Source: Adiantum capillus-veneris (taxonomy: Eukaryota; Streptophyta; Polypodiopsida; Polypodiales; Pteridaceae). From it: DNA of 64,000 nucleotides. The notes beneath the pieces were generated by a model. That model had not been told where the DNA came from. It made no database searches and saw only the letters and a list, made by a program, of their open reading frames with translations. Shown in pieces: positions 1 through 10,245 of the stretch (position 1 is the stretch's first letter; each line of letters opens with the position of its first letter). The translations under genes were made by a program, and so were the position numbers. The DNA is taken from positions 97,490,247 to 97,554,246 of the forward strand of contig CM043954.1 of NCBI GenBank assembly GCA_014529385.2, in the 5' to 3' direction.

Positions 1-57
1 GAGAGAGAGAGAGAGAGGACCCTCCCTCGGAGAATGATGTTGCGCTCCGTACAAATG

Positions 58-110
<53 letters not shown>
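1..110. repeat. GA and CA microsatellites
   Basis: A (GA)n run opens the window, followed by about 45 bp of unique sequence, then a (CA)n run that passes into (GA)n up to 110. The unique bases match copy B near 41,765, so this is the left edge of the duplicated locus as far as the window shows it. Confidence 0.9.
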
Positions 111-112
<2 letters not shown>

Positions 113-1608
113 CTGCATTTGCCTTGCGCATGGCTACACCCAGCGCCTTTGGCTATGCCTGTAGCCCGGCCTCAACTTGTGCTTTTTTACATTTATAACT
201 GCCCTATTCGGCTTTGTACACAACAATCAAATTTACACTCCTCTCTCTCTCTCTCTCTCCCCTCTTTTATGGACTAACAGGTGTTGAGTTCAAGACTCGT
301 GGCAAACATCGATGAGGTCTCTAGGCGGTGTTCTTACTACTTCAAAAAGTTCTCCTCTGTGTTCCTCCCCATACCCGTTGTCCGTTGAATGCTCTGTTAG
401 CCGTCACAATATCTCCCATCTCGAAAGCTTAATGCCCAACTTGGTGGCCAACTCCGTTGATATGAAGTTGTAAGTAGAGCCAGGGTCAAACAAGTAACCT
501 TGAGATGTAAATCCCAAAACATGTCCACATATTTGTGAATAGACTTATGTGAGAGAAGCTTCAAACTGCACCATTCGGTAAGTACTTTGTCCTTAGCATC
601 CCTGGCAAGGAATCGCTTCATAATGGAAACTTGTATAGTTTTCCATGTCTTTGGAGCTTCACCGTTGTCACAAAGGCTAGCCCACCATTGACGAGCCGAT
701 TTTTGGAAGTGCATAGCTACATGGCATAGCTTGGAGGACTCCGTGAAGCCCTCGTCTCCAAAAGCCGCATCAAATTGTTAGATGAAGGCCAATACTTTGT
801 AGTGGCACCAAAAGTGCCATCACAGGTGAGAAAAGAGATACTCTTTCCTCCCTCTTTGAACTTCTTGAGCTTTTGTGATCTTGCAATGTCCTCCCCTCTT
901 GTATTCTCTAGGAGAATAGCCATAGCTTTCGTCGGGAGAGGAGGAAGGTGAAGAAGAAGGAGAAGAGGGTGACCTCTTTCTTGACCTTTTCTTCCTTTGT
1001 TTCCTCTCTTCCCTTTTGGAGTGACGAGGAGAAGGATTGTGTGTTGACCGTTTCCTCATGGGAGGAGTTGACGACCGCTAGACGGCGCCGTCTTCGTAAA
1101 GCCACACCTTCAGAGGAAGTTAGGGCCGGATTCATTACTTTCTTGTTCTTTGGATTCATCCTCTCGTATGGGAGAGAGTCTTATTTTGGGGGTCTCATAA
1201 AGAGGCCTCCTAAGCTCTCTCTCCTCTTAGAGAGGAAGTGAAATCCCATAAGCACGAAGTTGTTAAGTAACTTCAGCTTGCAAAGTAGGGTTGCCCATAG
1301 CTTGATGCAACCTAATAACAAGATAATTGATAAACATGGGGGCATCACCATTAGCAAATTCATGTGCAAAATCAAAGTTATCAATGTTCATTCTACTCTC
1401 TTGGTTATTGTCAACCATGCTAGTTATACTTATGTGTTTACTTAGTGTATTCTTTGGCAACTCAAAACCTTAGTTGCTACTCCTCTTATCCTTTGAAAAT
1501 AAGCATTCAAGTATCTACACCCACGACTTGAATTGGTTAATTATAGAGAGTAGTGGGGTGGGTCTAACATAGCAGAATTGCTAAGGAATAGCCCCTTTCA
1601 GACTTCTT

Positions 1609-1727
1609 ATGGCTCAATAATGGTAAAATCGTAGGCAGGTCTAAAAAGATCCCATTATTAAAAGATCTTATGGCTCAATAATGGTAAAATCGTACGCAGG
1701 TCTAAAAAGATCCCATTATTAAGACCA
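1609..1727. repeat. 61-bp tandem duplication in copy A
   Basis: A unit beginning 'atggctcaataatgg' occurs at 1,609 and again at 1,670 with one or two differences. Copy B (near 42,328) has the unit once, so the tandem copy arose after the locus was duplicated, or was lost from copy B. Confidence 0.85.
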
Positions 1728-1880
1728 AAGCTCCCAAGGTGTGCACCATATCCCACATAGTGGACTCAACAAAACTGATAGTAGATCCCAGTCCCACTTA
1801 CCCTAATATAGTTAACAAAATCAACCATTAATAGGCTACTTAAGGACCTCTCTTCTTAAGCAAGAAAAGAGAAACCAAAT

Positions 1881-1892
1881 GCTCTGATACCA
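1881..1892 (-). promoter_or_regulatory. Primer-binding site (initiator Met tRNA)
   Basis: On the minus strand these bases read TGGTATCAGAGC, the standard plant retroelement primer site complementary to the initiator methionine tRNA 3' end. One base separates it from a TG...-type LTR border at 1,894 (plus-strand view). It fixes the element's direction as minus and places its 5' LTR to the right. Confidence 0.85.
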
Positions 1893-1893
1893 A

Positions 1894-2633
1894 TGTAATG
1901 GAAATGGCCTATGAACTTTGAGAATAGCGGAATTAAGAGAATTAGAGTGAGCATTTTTGTGAGATTACTTTGAGAACGTAGAGGGTGAAATTAATTGATG
2001 GTAGCAACATGAACATAGTACTTAATTAACTTGGCATGAACAATGCTTTTGCAAGAGAGAGAGAGTATTAGAGAACATGGCAATAGTTGAGGACCAAATT
2101 TACCTAGAGCCGGTCCCCTCTCCAAAAGGAATTTGTATTATAGATTCTCCCATCAAGAGAGACTTGTTAGAATACAATCTTTGTGTTCCGTGTGACCTTT
2201 GTGATGCTACGAAGATGGAAATCTTCACGCATCACGAGCTTAACATAAACTTTGTAAAAATCATTAACTATCCCAAGCCTCAATCCCAAGGCCTCAAACA
2301 CCTTCAAAGGTGGAGAGAGCTCACGGGGAATGAGGGTAGGGAAGAGGAAGAAGAATCATTCATAGGAAAAAGAATAGTTCCTCACTTATCATCACACTTC
2401 TTGCTTAGCATAGCATAATAGCATAGTGATGAAGATAAAGAAGATGGCAAGCTTAAGCATTGAAGCATGGCTCTTGGCATGATTTGTATTCCATAGCCAA
2501 GAATATTGGTGTAGACTCTCCACTTCTCAACAAGCTTGGAGAAGGAGATGGAGCTCTTTCACTTTGCACTCCACACAATGAGAGAATATGTGTTGAGTGT
2601 GGGAGAGTATACCCCCCCTCTCATGCTCGGTCC

Positions 2634-2688
<55 letters not shown>

Positions 2689-2946
2689 GTATTATTTTAT
2701 TATTTCATTTGGACATGTGTCCTATTTTTCCTCTTTGAGAGAAAGAACTTAATTATTTAATTTTATGTATCTAAATTCTCATTGGAGACCTTTAAAACCT
2801 ATCCAATAGCATTCAAGCACATCATGAGGGCCACATGTGGAGGATCATTTGAACATATGTCTTTTATACTTATTAAGTCATTTGGTTGAATTGAATACTT
2901 CAAGAACTTACTCAATCAAGTATGGAAATGTTGATGTCTCTTGAGA
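1894..2946 (-). mobile_element. LTR and adjoining sequence, copy A, left part
   Basis: This sequence begins at the TG border next to the primer site and is shared with copy B (42,549 onward). It contains a (CT)n tract at about 2,635-2,686, shorter than the equivalent in copy B. The far LTR border is not identifiable because no second LTR of this family lies in the window. The stretch is interrupted at 2,947 by the CACTA element and resumes at 10,370. An open frame at 2,077-2,418 is shared with copy B, but the two differ mostly at amino-acid-changing sites, so I do not call it a gene. Confidence 0.55.
2635..2686. repeat. (CT)n microsatellite
   Basis: About 50 bp of uninterrupted CT. The equivalent tract in copy B (43,285-43,350) is about 15 bp longer. 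Confidence 0.95.
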
Positions 2947-2958
2947 CACTACAAGAGG
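2947..2958 (+). repeat. CACTA terminal inverted repeat, left
   Basis: CACTACAAGAGG is the perfect inverted match of 10,355-10,366. It is preceded by the target duplication AGA. Confidence 0.95.
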
Positions 2959-2986
2959 TTGTGTGCTCTTGTGACGCTGTTAGCGA

Positions 2987-3203
2987 CGGAAATACACTGG
3001 GTTTTTATAACCCTCGGCGTCGCTAAAACCGTCACTAATAGCGTCGCTACGAGAGCGTCGCTATATGCGTCGCTATAGGCGTCGCTATATGCAGCGCTAT
3101 ATAGAGACGCTCATAGCGACGTAAACACAGAAGTCTATAGCGACGCTCATAGCGACGCTTTAGAGCCATAAATAGCGACGGTTATAGCGACGCCCGAGAG
3201 AAA
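2987..3203. repeat. Subterminal repeat cluster, left end
   Basis: About ten copies of GCGTCGCTAT-like 10-mers and their reverse complements, including 'agcgacgctcatagcgacg', are packed within about 220 bp. In CACTA elements such subterminal motifs are bound by the element's own TNPA-type protein; applying that role here is inference. The same motif recurs at 10,248-10,345. Confidence 0.85.
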
Positions 3204-3573
3204 AAAAATTTGGTGACAGGGCATTGAATGCCCTGCCACCCATCAACCATATTGTACTTGATTCACTTTTTAAAAAAAGTGCAAGGGTAGATAATAGACC
3301 CAAAATAGTCACCCACAAGACGCATTGTTTGCAAAATTGACAAGCGTAAAATTGACAATTGTACACATCATAGGCAAAATGAATTGATTGGCAAATGTAA
3401 TAATGGCAATTGTACAACATCATAGGCATAAAGAATTGATTGGCAAAATGAACTGCGGTGACAAATGTAATAATATACATGGTTCAAAAAGATGTATAAA
3501 ATCCGTCTCATGATACATAAGCTATGAGAAACCCTAAACTAATGCTATCTAGCTACGGATAAACTGACGTCGT

Positions 3574-4889
3574 CTAGTCAGACGTCTCATCGCGTCCAAG
3601 CGGCGTATCTGTCGAATTCTACAAAAAAAGACAATAAGATAGCTTTCAGTAAGTATAAACATATAACGACATTTATAAAACAATACAAAAAATAGAAAAG
3701 AGTAAACCCTAATACTAACCATGCCGCCGCGAGAACTGAGAATGTCCATCAGGGCGTTTAAGCCCTTCTTGCCTGCGTACTCGCGCTCGTACGGTGTGGG
3801 ATCACGTCCTGTCATCGACCACTGTCAAAACATACAAAGATTTCATTATGTTAGAATTAAAAAACTCATAAACCCTAAACTATCAAACATAAAGAGCAAT
3901 GCGAAAACACTTACAAAATCGGCCTCAAATGATGCCCATCCACCGCTCCCCAAGTGGTGCGAGCTCCCTGCCTCTACTCGCGCTCTGGCTGCATCCTTTT
4001 GTTGTTTCCACTTGTCGGGATTCTCGCGCGCTGCTTTCTTCGCATTCTTCCAATCTTCTTTGGCCAGCCAATCTGGCCTGTTCCACCCATGCTTGATTGC
4101 TTTTTGCACTTTGGAACGCTTGTGTTTGCAGTATTCGCGCATTCGAATCTTCATCAGGTCTTCATTGAAGCGCTGATCCCGTGTTGGAACGGGAAACTCA
4201 TCATGAAGTATGCTGATGACTCTGGCTTTTAAATCACTTGGTACTTCACTCCATTTGTTTAGTATGTAGTGTCTAAACATCTGAGAGCAAAGACCACGCA
4301 TGCGCGAGATCACCTTCTTGCCGTCATCATCCATGATGATGCCGTCGCTGAAGTCGACGGAGTAAGGCAAGCCCTCTGGCCGGTGACGCGTGAACCTGGG
4401 TGTCCCGGCAGGGGTCTCTAGCGGCGTGTCGATGGGGGTACGGACGTCAGGTGTCTCCACCGGCGTCTGGGCCCCGAAGCGAGGAGTGTCGAGTGGGGTG
4501 GCTCCTGGCGGCGTAGGTAGAGGTGTGTAGCTGCTAGGAACAGTCAGCCGTGCAAAACCTGGCGTAGATGGCGATGCTGTGGCTAGTGTGGGGGCGAGCA
4601 AAGAAGGGGAGGGTAAAGAGCCTCGTCGAACACGAGGCGGTGTGGAGGCATCGGCGGCGGAATCCCCACAACAACCGCCACCGCCACCGCCACCACTAGA
4701 GCGCCGGTGTCTAGACGAGTGTGAAGATCGTCTCGTCGACACCGAAGCTTCGGAGCGCGCCGAATGCTCCGAAAGAGAGGGAGATGCGGATGGAGTAGGA
4801 ACGCGCGATGATGCGCCAAAGCGATGACACTCCACGTACCACTGTCTCTGCTGCAGTGACAAAGAAGAAAGAAACTCCTCATCATCCAT
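3574..4889 (-). CDS. CACTA second gene, plant transposase (Transposase_24-like)
   Basis: Three exons are read: 4,889-3,915, 3,821-3,720 and 3,618-3,574. All borders are GT-AG and in phase 0, giving about 373 residues with no internal stop. The start is the ATG of MDDEEFLSS, with an AG just upstream that could close a 5' UTR intron. Residues about 25-175 are low complexity: Ser/Arg, a glycine run, and repeated Thr-Pro pairs such as TPIDTPLETPAGTPR. Residues about 190-325 form the conserved domain, with FRHYILNKW, many Lys/Arg, 'RPDWLAKEDWKNAKKAA' and a 'HHLGSGGWASFE' stretch. That stretch is the signature of the plant En/Spm Transposase_24 family. In this superfamily the second protein binds subterminal repeats and helps excision; that role is by analogy. 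The gene lies downstream of and parallel to the broken main transposase. It is better preserved than its neighbour. Confidence 0.82.
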
Positions 4890-5161
4890 ACCTACATTAA
4901 ACACACGAATATTTAAACTTAATGTTGAATGAATAGAGTAGACAATGACGCAAAGACCATTAAATACAATGACGTAATGACGCATATAAATACAATGACG
5001 CAATGAATTGAGTGATAGAAGAGGCAAGTCAAAAACTCAGAATTTTCAATCAAAAGATGTGAGCGCGAGTAGAAAAGAGCGTTATACACCATGGAAGGTA
5101 CTTAGAGAGCAAGAGCTTTTACAACACAGAGCAAAATTGTTCAAATACAATATTTGTGGCT

Positions 5162-8100
5162 TTAAGAGATCTCTCTCTCATCCTCGCATAACTCAGCATA
5201 ACTTCCTATATCTATATAGAGCTCCCCGTTTAAACACATATCCTCTGTTTCATTCTGTAGCTCCTCTGCATGTACCCCATATAGAGTAGTAGCATCTTGA
5301 TGCTCGTCTGGCACCACCAAAGCGGCTTCTGATTGAGCATCTTCTCTGATCTCCTCCATTGATGCCGTTGTGATTGGCACATGGTAGCCTTCATTCGTCC
5401 TTGCACTACGAGGGGCTACCTCTATGACGTACCACCAGTTTGATGTAGACTTTGTAGGATGGTCAACTCTGGCTCCCAAAGTATCTTTCTTGCCGTTCAA
5501 ACGTTTAGAAATAAAGTCACTAGCTAGTCGTACATTGCAAACTTACCTTGGTCGCGCAACCCCGAGAGTACTCCCACTCTTCCTTAGTCACTTCATCACC
5601 GCATTGTTATGCGCTTTTCAATTGGTTGTGCAACCATCTTAAGCTCATGAATGTTGGTAGGCTCTCCAGACCCGTCGGATAGTGCATCGGTTGTCGTCTT
5701 CCCCGTCTCCACTCGATTCGTGCCCTTTGTCGCTCTTGCTTTGCATCCTCATATTGTGAAATCCACTTTTGCATCACTGGATTGTGAAGCATGCAAAAGA
5801 GGTTGATTTTAGCCTCTAGATCTTCCGTCATCTTCTTCTCAACACCGAGATTGCACATGACAATCCCAGATATGCCCTCATCATCTATGGTTCGCCATAG
5901 CGTGTCCCGGGCTTTATCAAATCCGTCTAGCTAGCCACTCTCCAATGTACACTAGGGACTCTGATACCAGCCAACCTTCTGCCATGCTACCCTCTGGACG
6001 TGCCTTTTGACGCACATATCCCTTAAGCGTTTTCATGAAACGTTCTAAGAAGAACATCCATCTGGAGACAAACATCCCTCAATGGCAACCGGTAAAATAA
6101 ACTGTAAAGTATGTGCAGCAATGATATTAAAGTCCACATTTTATGCAATGATATTAAAGTCCACTATGAACGTACCTGACACATTTTATGCTAATCGGGT
6201 GACTTCAAACCGGTAAGCTTTCCTTCTTTAGTAAAACACGTTCGGAGCGAGTGCATTACGCCAGTGGGGGTCCGCAAAGATCGAATGGTCTCTTTTACTT
6301 TGCGTTCTTGGGCTCCTGTGAAAATCCATGGTGCTTTAGGGAGTTTTATCGATCCATCAGACGCTGTTTGCGGCCAATATTGCTCCATACGATCCACATT
6401 TCTAAGGTCAACTCTGGCTCCCAAAGTATCTTTCTTGCCGGTCAGATGGTCCCATAGTAGATTACCCACATTCCTGAATATGTGCATTGGATCGAGCAAG
6501 TGATTGATCATGAGTCAAGGCCAGTATGGTAACTCGTACCATAGAGATAGTCTCTTCATCCCTGGAGGCAATCCGTCATCGCACATCTCCTTCTGCTCTA
6601 ACCATGCTTGTGCAGACATCCTTGGTGGCTCTCTTCCCAAAAAGCCGTCGCGTAACACATGATTCTCTGGAAGATACGCTTGATGACCTTCGTAGATTTG
6701 CTTCTTCAGTGAGGGTGCCCTACGTGCATTCAGTCTAGGTCCACATGTGACACATGCTCTGTATCCGCTTGTTTGAAGCCCTGCATGTATACACATGATA
6801 ATAGATCAACTATGGGAAAAAACAAGATTTACACTGTCTGAGTGAGGAGTGTCAATAGATCACCTGAGCATTCTGTTAGCCCGGGATAGTCATGCATGGT
6901 CCACATTAGAATGCCTCTGATCAAAGCATTCCGTCGTCCTGTGTGTCGGCTCCTATCCACCACCTCTATGCCAATCCACAATTGTTGTAGCTCTTCCAAT
7001 AGTGGACGAAGATACACATCCATATTCTCCACTTTATATCGCCGTGGCACAATCAAGCTTAGCCATAGGTGCCCCTTCTTTGTAGTCAACCACGGGGGAA
7101 TGTTGTAGTTGACGATGACAACGGGCCATACACTGTAAGATGTTGATCTTTGACCAAATGGATTTACGCCATCCATAGCCAGGCCTAAGCGCAAATTTCG
7201 AGCTTCCCTGGCAAAATCCGACCATGTTCCATCTATATGTTTCCAAGCTGCGCCGCATCTGCAGGAATTCGTAGCACACCATCCGAAGATTTATTCTCCT
7301 CATGCCATGATGCTAGGCCGGCCATGGACTTACATTCAAAGAAATGCTTGATGCGAGGAAGCAGAGGAAAATGTCGCAAAACCTTTTGTGGAATTTTTGT
7401 CCCGTGGAGATCTACTCGATATCTTTCGGAATCACATTTCAGACACTTCTCCATGTCTATGTATTCCCCTCTGAAAAGAATGCAGTCATTAGGACAAGCG
7501 TGAATAGAATTGTAATCCATCCCCAAGTTTCGCAAAATCTTTCTTGCTTCATCTCGGGAATCTGGCATCACATTGTCAACTGGTAGTATGTGCTCTTTAA
7601 GCAATCTACACAACATAAAAATACGATACAGTCGTGTAAAAATGTATCAGATCATTATACATTTAGAGTTTTATTAAAGTAAACTAATTGTAATAGATCA
7701 CCTGAAAAGCGCTGTGACGCTAGTGTCACTCCATCCAAACTTTGCCTGCATGTTGAGAAGAACCAGGAGTGCTTTCAATCTAGACATACGTGCTCCATTA
7801 TACAATGGCGTATCGGCTTCACTTTTCATATCATCATAGATAAGCCTTTCTGAATCCATGATCGTCTCGATCATTTCATCAATCTCGGGCTCAAACATTG
7901 CCTCGTTGGGAATGTGCTCTGCATGATCATCCCCCGAGCTGTCAGAGGCTACATCTTGTGGCCTCACATATGCTGCTTGACCAAAGCGCCTGCGAACACG
8001 TCTATTGGGTTGCAAGATTGCTGCTTGTTGGCCAGCGTTAGAGTCCGACGAGTTATAATTGGCAACAACTCGATCTATAATAGATGGATCGAACTCGCCA

Positions 8101-8249
8101 AATTTGCGAACGTGCTGCAAAGAAACACGTCTTGTCCGTCGCACAGCATGCTTGCATTGATTACAAGGACATAAGACCCTCGTTGAGAGATAGGTGTTTC
8201 GGTTGGACGGTCCCACATCCTCGTCACTACTCATAATGAGGATAAACAT
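5162..8249 (-). pseudogene. CACTA main transposase (TNPD/Tnp2-like), broken
   Basis: Exon 1 (8,249-7,702) carries the transposase-associated zinc-binding motif CPCNQCK. Exon 2 (7,605-6,864) and exon 3 (6,780-6,176) carry the Transposase_21 domain: NDCILFRGEY, CLKCDSERY, LGLAMDGVNPF, YNIPPWL, LDPMHIFRNVG. Introns 7,606-7,701 and 6,781-6,863 have clean GT-AG borders and keep frame. A DUF4218-type C-terminal remnant follows (5,930-6,065, 'FFLERFMKTLKGYVRQKARP'), then a tail with 'VTKEEWEYSRG' ending at a GTAAGT donor at 5,551. A DUF4216-like exon with 'NWWYVIEVAPR' lies at 5,162-5,500. Damage: one single-base frameshift near 7,250 between 'RIPADAA' and 'AWKHIDG'; an in-frame TGA at 6,515-6,517; a TAG near 6,190 in 'GLKSPD.HKMCQ'; and loss of about 130 residues of DUF4218 between about 6,065 and 6,110. 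This gene would have cut and joined the element ends; it cannot now. Confidence 0.88.
5461..5495. repeat. 35-bp exact copy of 6,406-6,440
   Basis: These bases are identical to 6,406-6,440, with the flanks unrelated on both sides. At 6,406 the sequence encodes GKKDTLGARVD, which fits the Transposase_21 domain. Here it encodes the same peptide at the start of the DUF4216-like exon, where it is out of place. It looks like a short templated insertion. Confidence 0.85.
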
Positions 8250-8296
8250 CTTATAACCTGGACAACAAATTTAATATTCTATTGGCATTCTTCCTC

Positions 8297-8334
<38 letters not shown>

Positions 8335-8756
8335 CTCTAGTCATGTCCAATCCCCACATACCTCAGTCTAGAGGTGCACGGAGATCAGAACCACCGGGTT
8401 TTAATCTCGTCTTTATTGGTCAATACCTATATTTGTGGGTACAAGAAATCTACAGACCCACGTCTACATGATACTGCATGTAGTGGACAAAACCCCTTTG
8501 CCTCTTCTCTAGCTGTAGCACTTCACAGCATCTTAACATCTTTTCACAGGAGATCTTTTCACTGCTCGTCTAACTCTAAACCCTAAACCGTAAGTAATTC
8601 TTGCGTGGACTCGATCTAACGTAAATAAGCGTAAATCTAAATAAACGTAAATCTAACTAAAAATAAACCTAAATCTAATTTAACGTAAGTCTACATCTAA
8701 CCTAATCTTTAACGTCTTTTGGGATAGTTTCCTACGACGTTAAAACTCTCTTCTTC

Positions 8757-8792
<36 letters not shown>

Positions 8793-8934
8793 ACCTAAAT
8801 AAACCTAATTCTAATCTAATATAACATAAATCTAAATCTAACGTAAATTATGTTATATTAAAAACAAAGAACTAAACTAACAGGGATTATAAGAACCTTA
8901 AAACTGATTTAACACATAATTTTTCACATAACTC
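8250..8934. other. CACTA non-coding stretch upstream of the transposase
   Basis: No gene is seen. It contains a (CT)n tract at 8,301-8,331 just upstream of the transposase start, a plausible 5' leader position. It also has a (GT)n tract at 8,758-8,787 and an AC/TA-rich degenerate repeat of the 'cctaaatctaa' type from about 8,590. The TATA box and transcription start cannot be fixed by eye. Confidence 0.5.
8638..8787. repeat. Direct repeat flanking the captured gene, copy 1
   Basis: About 130 bp running from the 'taaatctaactaaaaataaacc' type sequence to 'cctacgacgttaaaactctc' and a GT run recurs at about 9,330-9,484. It is nearly identical apart from an extra 'taaacctaaatctaat' block. The two copies bracket the HMA-like gene fragment at 8,935-9,284. 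Confidence 0.8.
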
Positions 8935-9284
8935 GGCAAGAGTTGGCATTCTCATCACTAAAGATGTGAGAGTTACCTTCCGGCGGTGACGCTACCTCAT
9001 CTCCATCCACATCTGACGACAGCAATTGGCCCTTTGGACCGTTCTTGCTCTTGTTACTAACTTTGAAGTTGTTGTTGAATGACTAGAGGTTGTCTAGATG
9101 GTCATTGTCGGGGATGTAGTGACTCTTGCCGCCCTGAAGATCCACCTTCTTCCCTATCTTCTGAAGACATTTCACCAGTACTTTTGGATCGACGGAGCCC
9201 ATCATGAGTGAAGGCAGCAATACCCTATATTCCATTGAGGGCTTTCTTCACCCGCTTCATGCAGGCATCGCAGTCTATGGAGAC
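8935..9284 (-). pseudogene. Captured HMA-domain (HIPP-like) host gene fragment
   Basis: Read on the minus strand from 9,284, the sequence gives VSIDCDACMKRVKKALNGI. This has the CxxC metal-binding pair and the following amphipathic helix of heavy-metal-associated domains, as in plant HIPP metallochaperone-like proteins, which usually start the domain with 'KVSI.C..C..KVKK.L'. After a frame change the domain continues as 'GSVDPKVLVKCLQKIGKK' and 'VDLQGGKSHYIPDNDHLD', the expected second half and linker. Then come 'KNGPKGQLLSSDVDGDE' and 'EGNSHIFSDENAN'. There are in-frame stops after 'KKALNGI' and after 'DHLDNL', plus one frameshift, so it is a dead fragment. Its 5' edge is abrupt, running straight into 'cctaaatctaa' repeats. 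The HMA assignment rests on motif order only. Confidence 0.72.
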
Positions 9285-9329
9285 CTAAATCTAATCTAAT
9301 ATAACGTAAATCTAAATCTAGTGTAAATA

Positions 9330-9484
9330 AACGTAAATCCAACTAAAAATAAACCTAAATCTAATCTAATTTAACTTAAATAAACCTAAATATAATTTAA
9401 CGTAAGTCTACATCTAACCTAATCTTTAACGTCTTTTAGGATAGTTTCCTACGACGTTATAACTCTCTTCTTCTTGTGTGTGTG
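9330..9484. repeat. Direct repeat flanking the captured gene, copy 2
   Basis: This is the partner of 8,638-8,787, ending in a GT-rich run with GC interruptions. Together they frame the captured HMA fragment. Confidence 0.8.
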
Positions 9485-9669
9485 CGCGTGTGTGGATGTG
9501 TGTGCCAATAAAAAGAGATAAATGGTATAACCTTTCTATCACCCATGCCAAGTACAATAGATTGGTTATGCCATTTTCCTCTTGAATAATAGGTCTTGAG
9601 TTCAACTCCTCGTCGGCTAGATCTTTAGGTCTTTTAATTTTAATTAGTTTTCTACGACGTTAAATTAGT

Positions 9670-9880
9670 TTCTCTCTCTTTCTCTCTCAATGTGTGCGTT
9701 TTTTTGTTTATGCATGTTTTCTCTCTCTTTTCCTCTCTCAATGTGTGCGTTTTTTGTTTATGCATGTTCTCTCTCTCTTTTCCTCTCTCAATGTGTGCGT
9801 TTTTTGTTTATGCATGCTCTCTCTCTCTTTTCCCCTCTCAATGTGTGTGTGCATTCTTTGTTTATGTATGTGTGTGTGCG
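9670..9880. repeat. 50-bp minisatellite, about four units
   Basis: 'aatgtgtgcg' recurs at 9,689, 9,740, 9,790 and 9,840. Each copy is followed by a T run, 'gtttatgcatg' and a CT block. The last unit is modified. Confidence 0.9.
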
Positions 9881-9894
9881 TTTTTGTTTATGTT

Positions 9895-9898
<4 letters not shown>

Positions 9899-9932
<34 letters not shown>

Positions 9933-9936
9933 AACA

Positions 9937-10008
<72 letters not shown>

Positions 10009-10070
10009 AAGAGGGGAAGGGAACATGAGAGTGAGGAGAGGGAAGGAGCATACCTGGCTCTCCTTCCTCT

Positions 10071-10122
<52 letters not shown>

Positions 10123-10160
10123 AGAAGAAAGAGAGAGAGAGAGAGAGAGAGGGAGAGCAT
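9899..10160. repeat. Compound CT/GT/GA microsatellites
   Basis: CT, GT, GA, then GT (10,077-10,121) and GA again. All long open frames here are repeat artefacts. Confidence 0.95.
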
Positions 10161-10180
10161 TACCTGCTCCTTGCTTGAGG

Positions 10181-10221
10181 GCGCCGAAAAACTCAGATCT
10201 GAGATCTGAGTTTTTGGGCGC
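10181..10221. repeat. Hairpin 1 near the CACTA 5' end
   Basis: Arms at 10,181-10,200 and 10,202-10,221 pair with one mismatch around a single central base. The core is ACTCAGATCT. Confidence 0.85.
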
Positions 10222-10245
10222 TCTCTGTTATTTTTTTTAGCCCAG

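Larger units (their letters stand above)
111..1893 (-). mobile_element. LTR retroelement fossil, gag end (copy A)
   Basis: This is the 5' internal part of an old LTR retroelement read on the minus strand. A primer-binding site lies at its right end. Next to it is a gag N-terminal stretch around 1,263-1,460 that is shared with copy B at 41,943-42,227. Further left, around 397-714, is a gag-core-like stretch with a WW pair, regularly spaced W and F residues and a 'SIHKYVDMF' segment typical of retrotransposon gag. An Arg/Ser-rich stretch lies between them. Copy B lacks about 1 kb of this interval (roughly 60-1,085 here). The element is badly eroded, with several breaks, and no pol is visible inside the window. 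The gypsy-type assignment rests only on the gag look and is tentative. Confidence 0.6.

Noticed and set aside
1881-1892. Possible tRNA gene fragment
   Set aside because: The match is only the 12-base primer-binding site, with no cloverleaf around it. The same holds at 42,536 and 48,728.
2077-2418. 113-codon open frame shared with copy B (42,687-43,058)
   Set aside because: Nearly all differences between the copies change the amino acid, so there is no sign that a protein is being kept.
8570-8590. Telomere repeat ('aaaccctaaacc')
   Set aside because: Only one unit is exact. The surrounding words are irregular, so an internal telomere array cannot be claimed.
9689-9850. CRISPR-like regular repeats
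   Set aside because: About 50-bp units in direct tandem without unique spacers, in plant nuclear DNA. This is a minisatellite.
9690-10240. Open frames of up to about 180 codons on both strands
   Set aside because: They are read-through of the 50-bp minisatellite and GT/CT/GA runs, with repeated Cys-Val or Ser-Leu and no protein signature.
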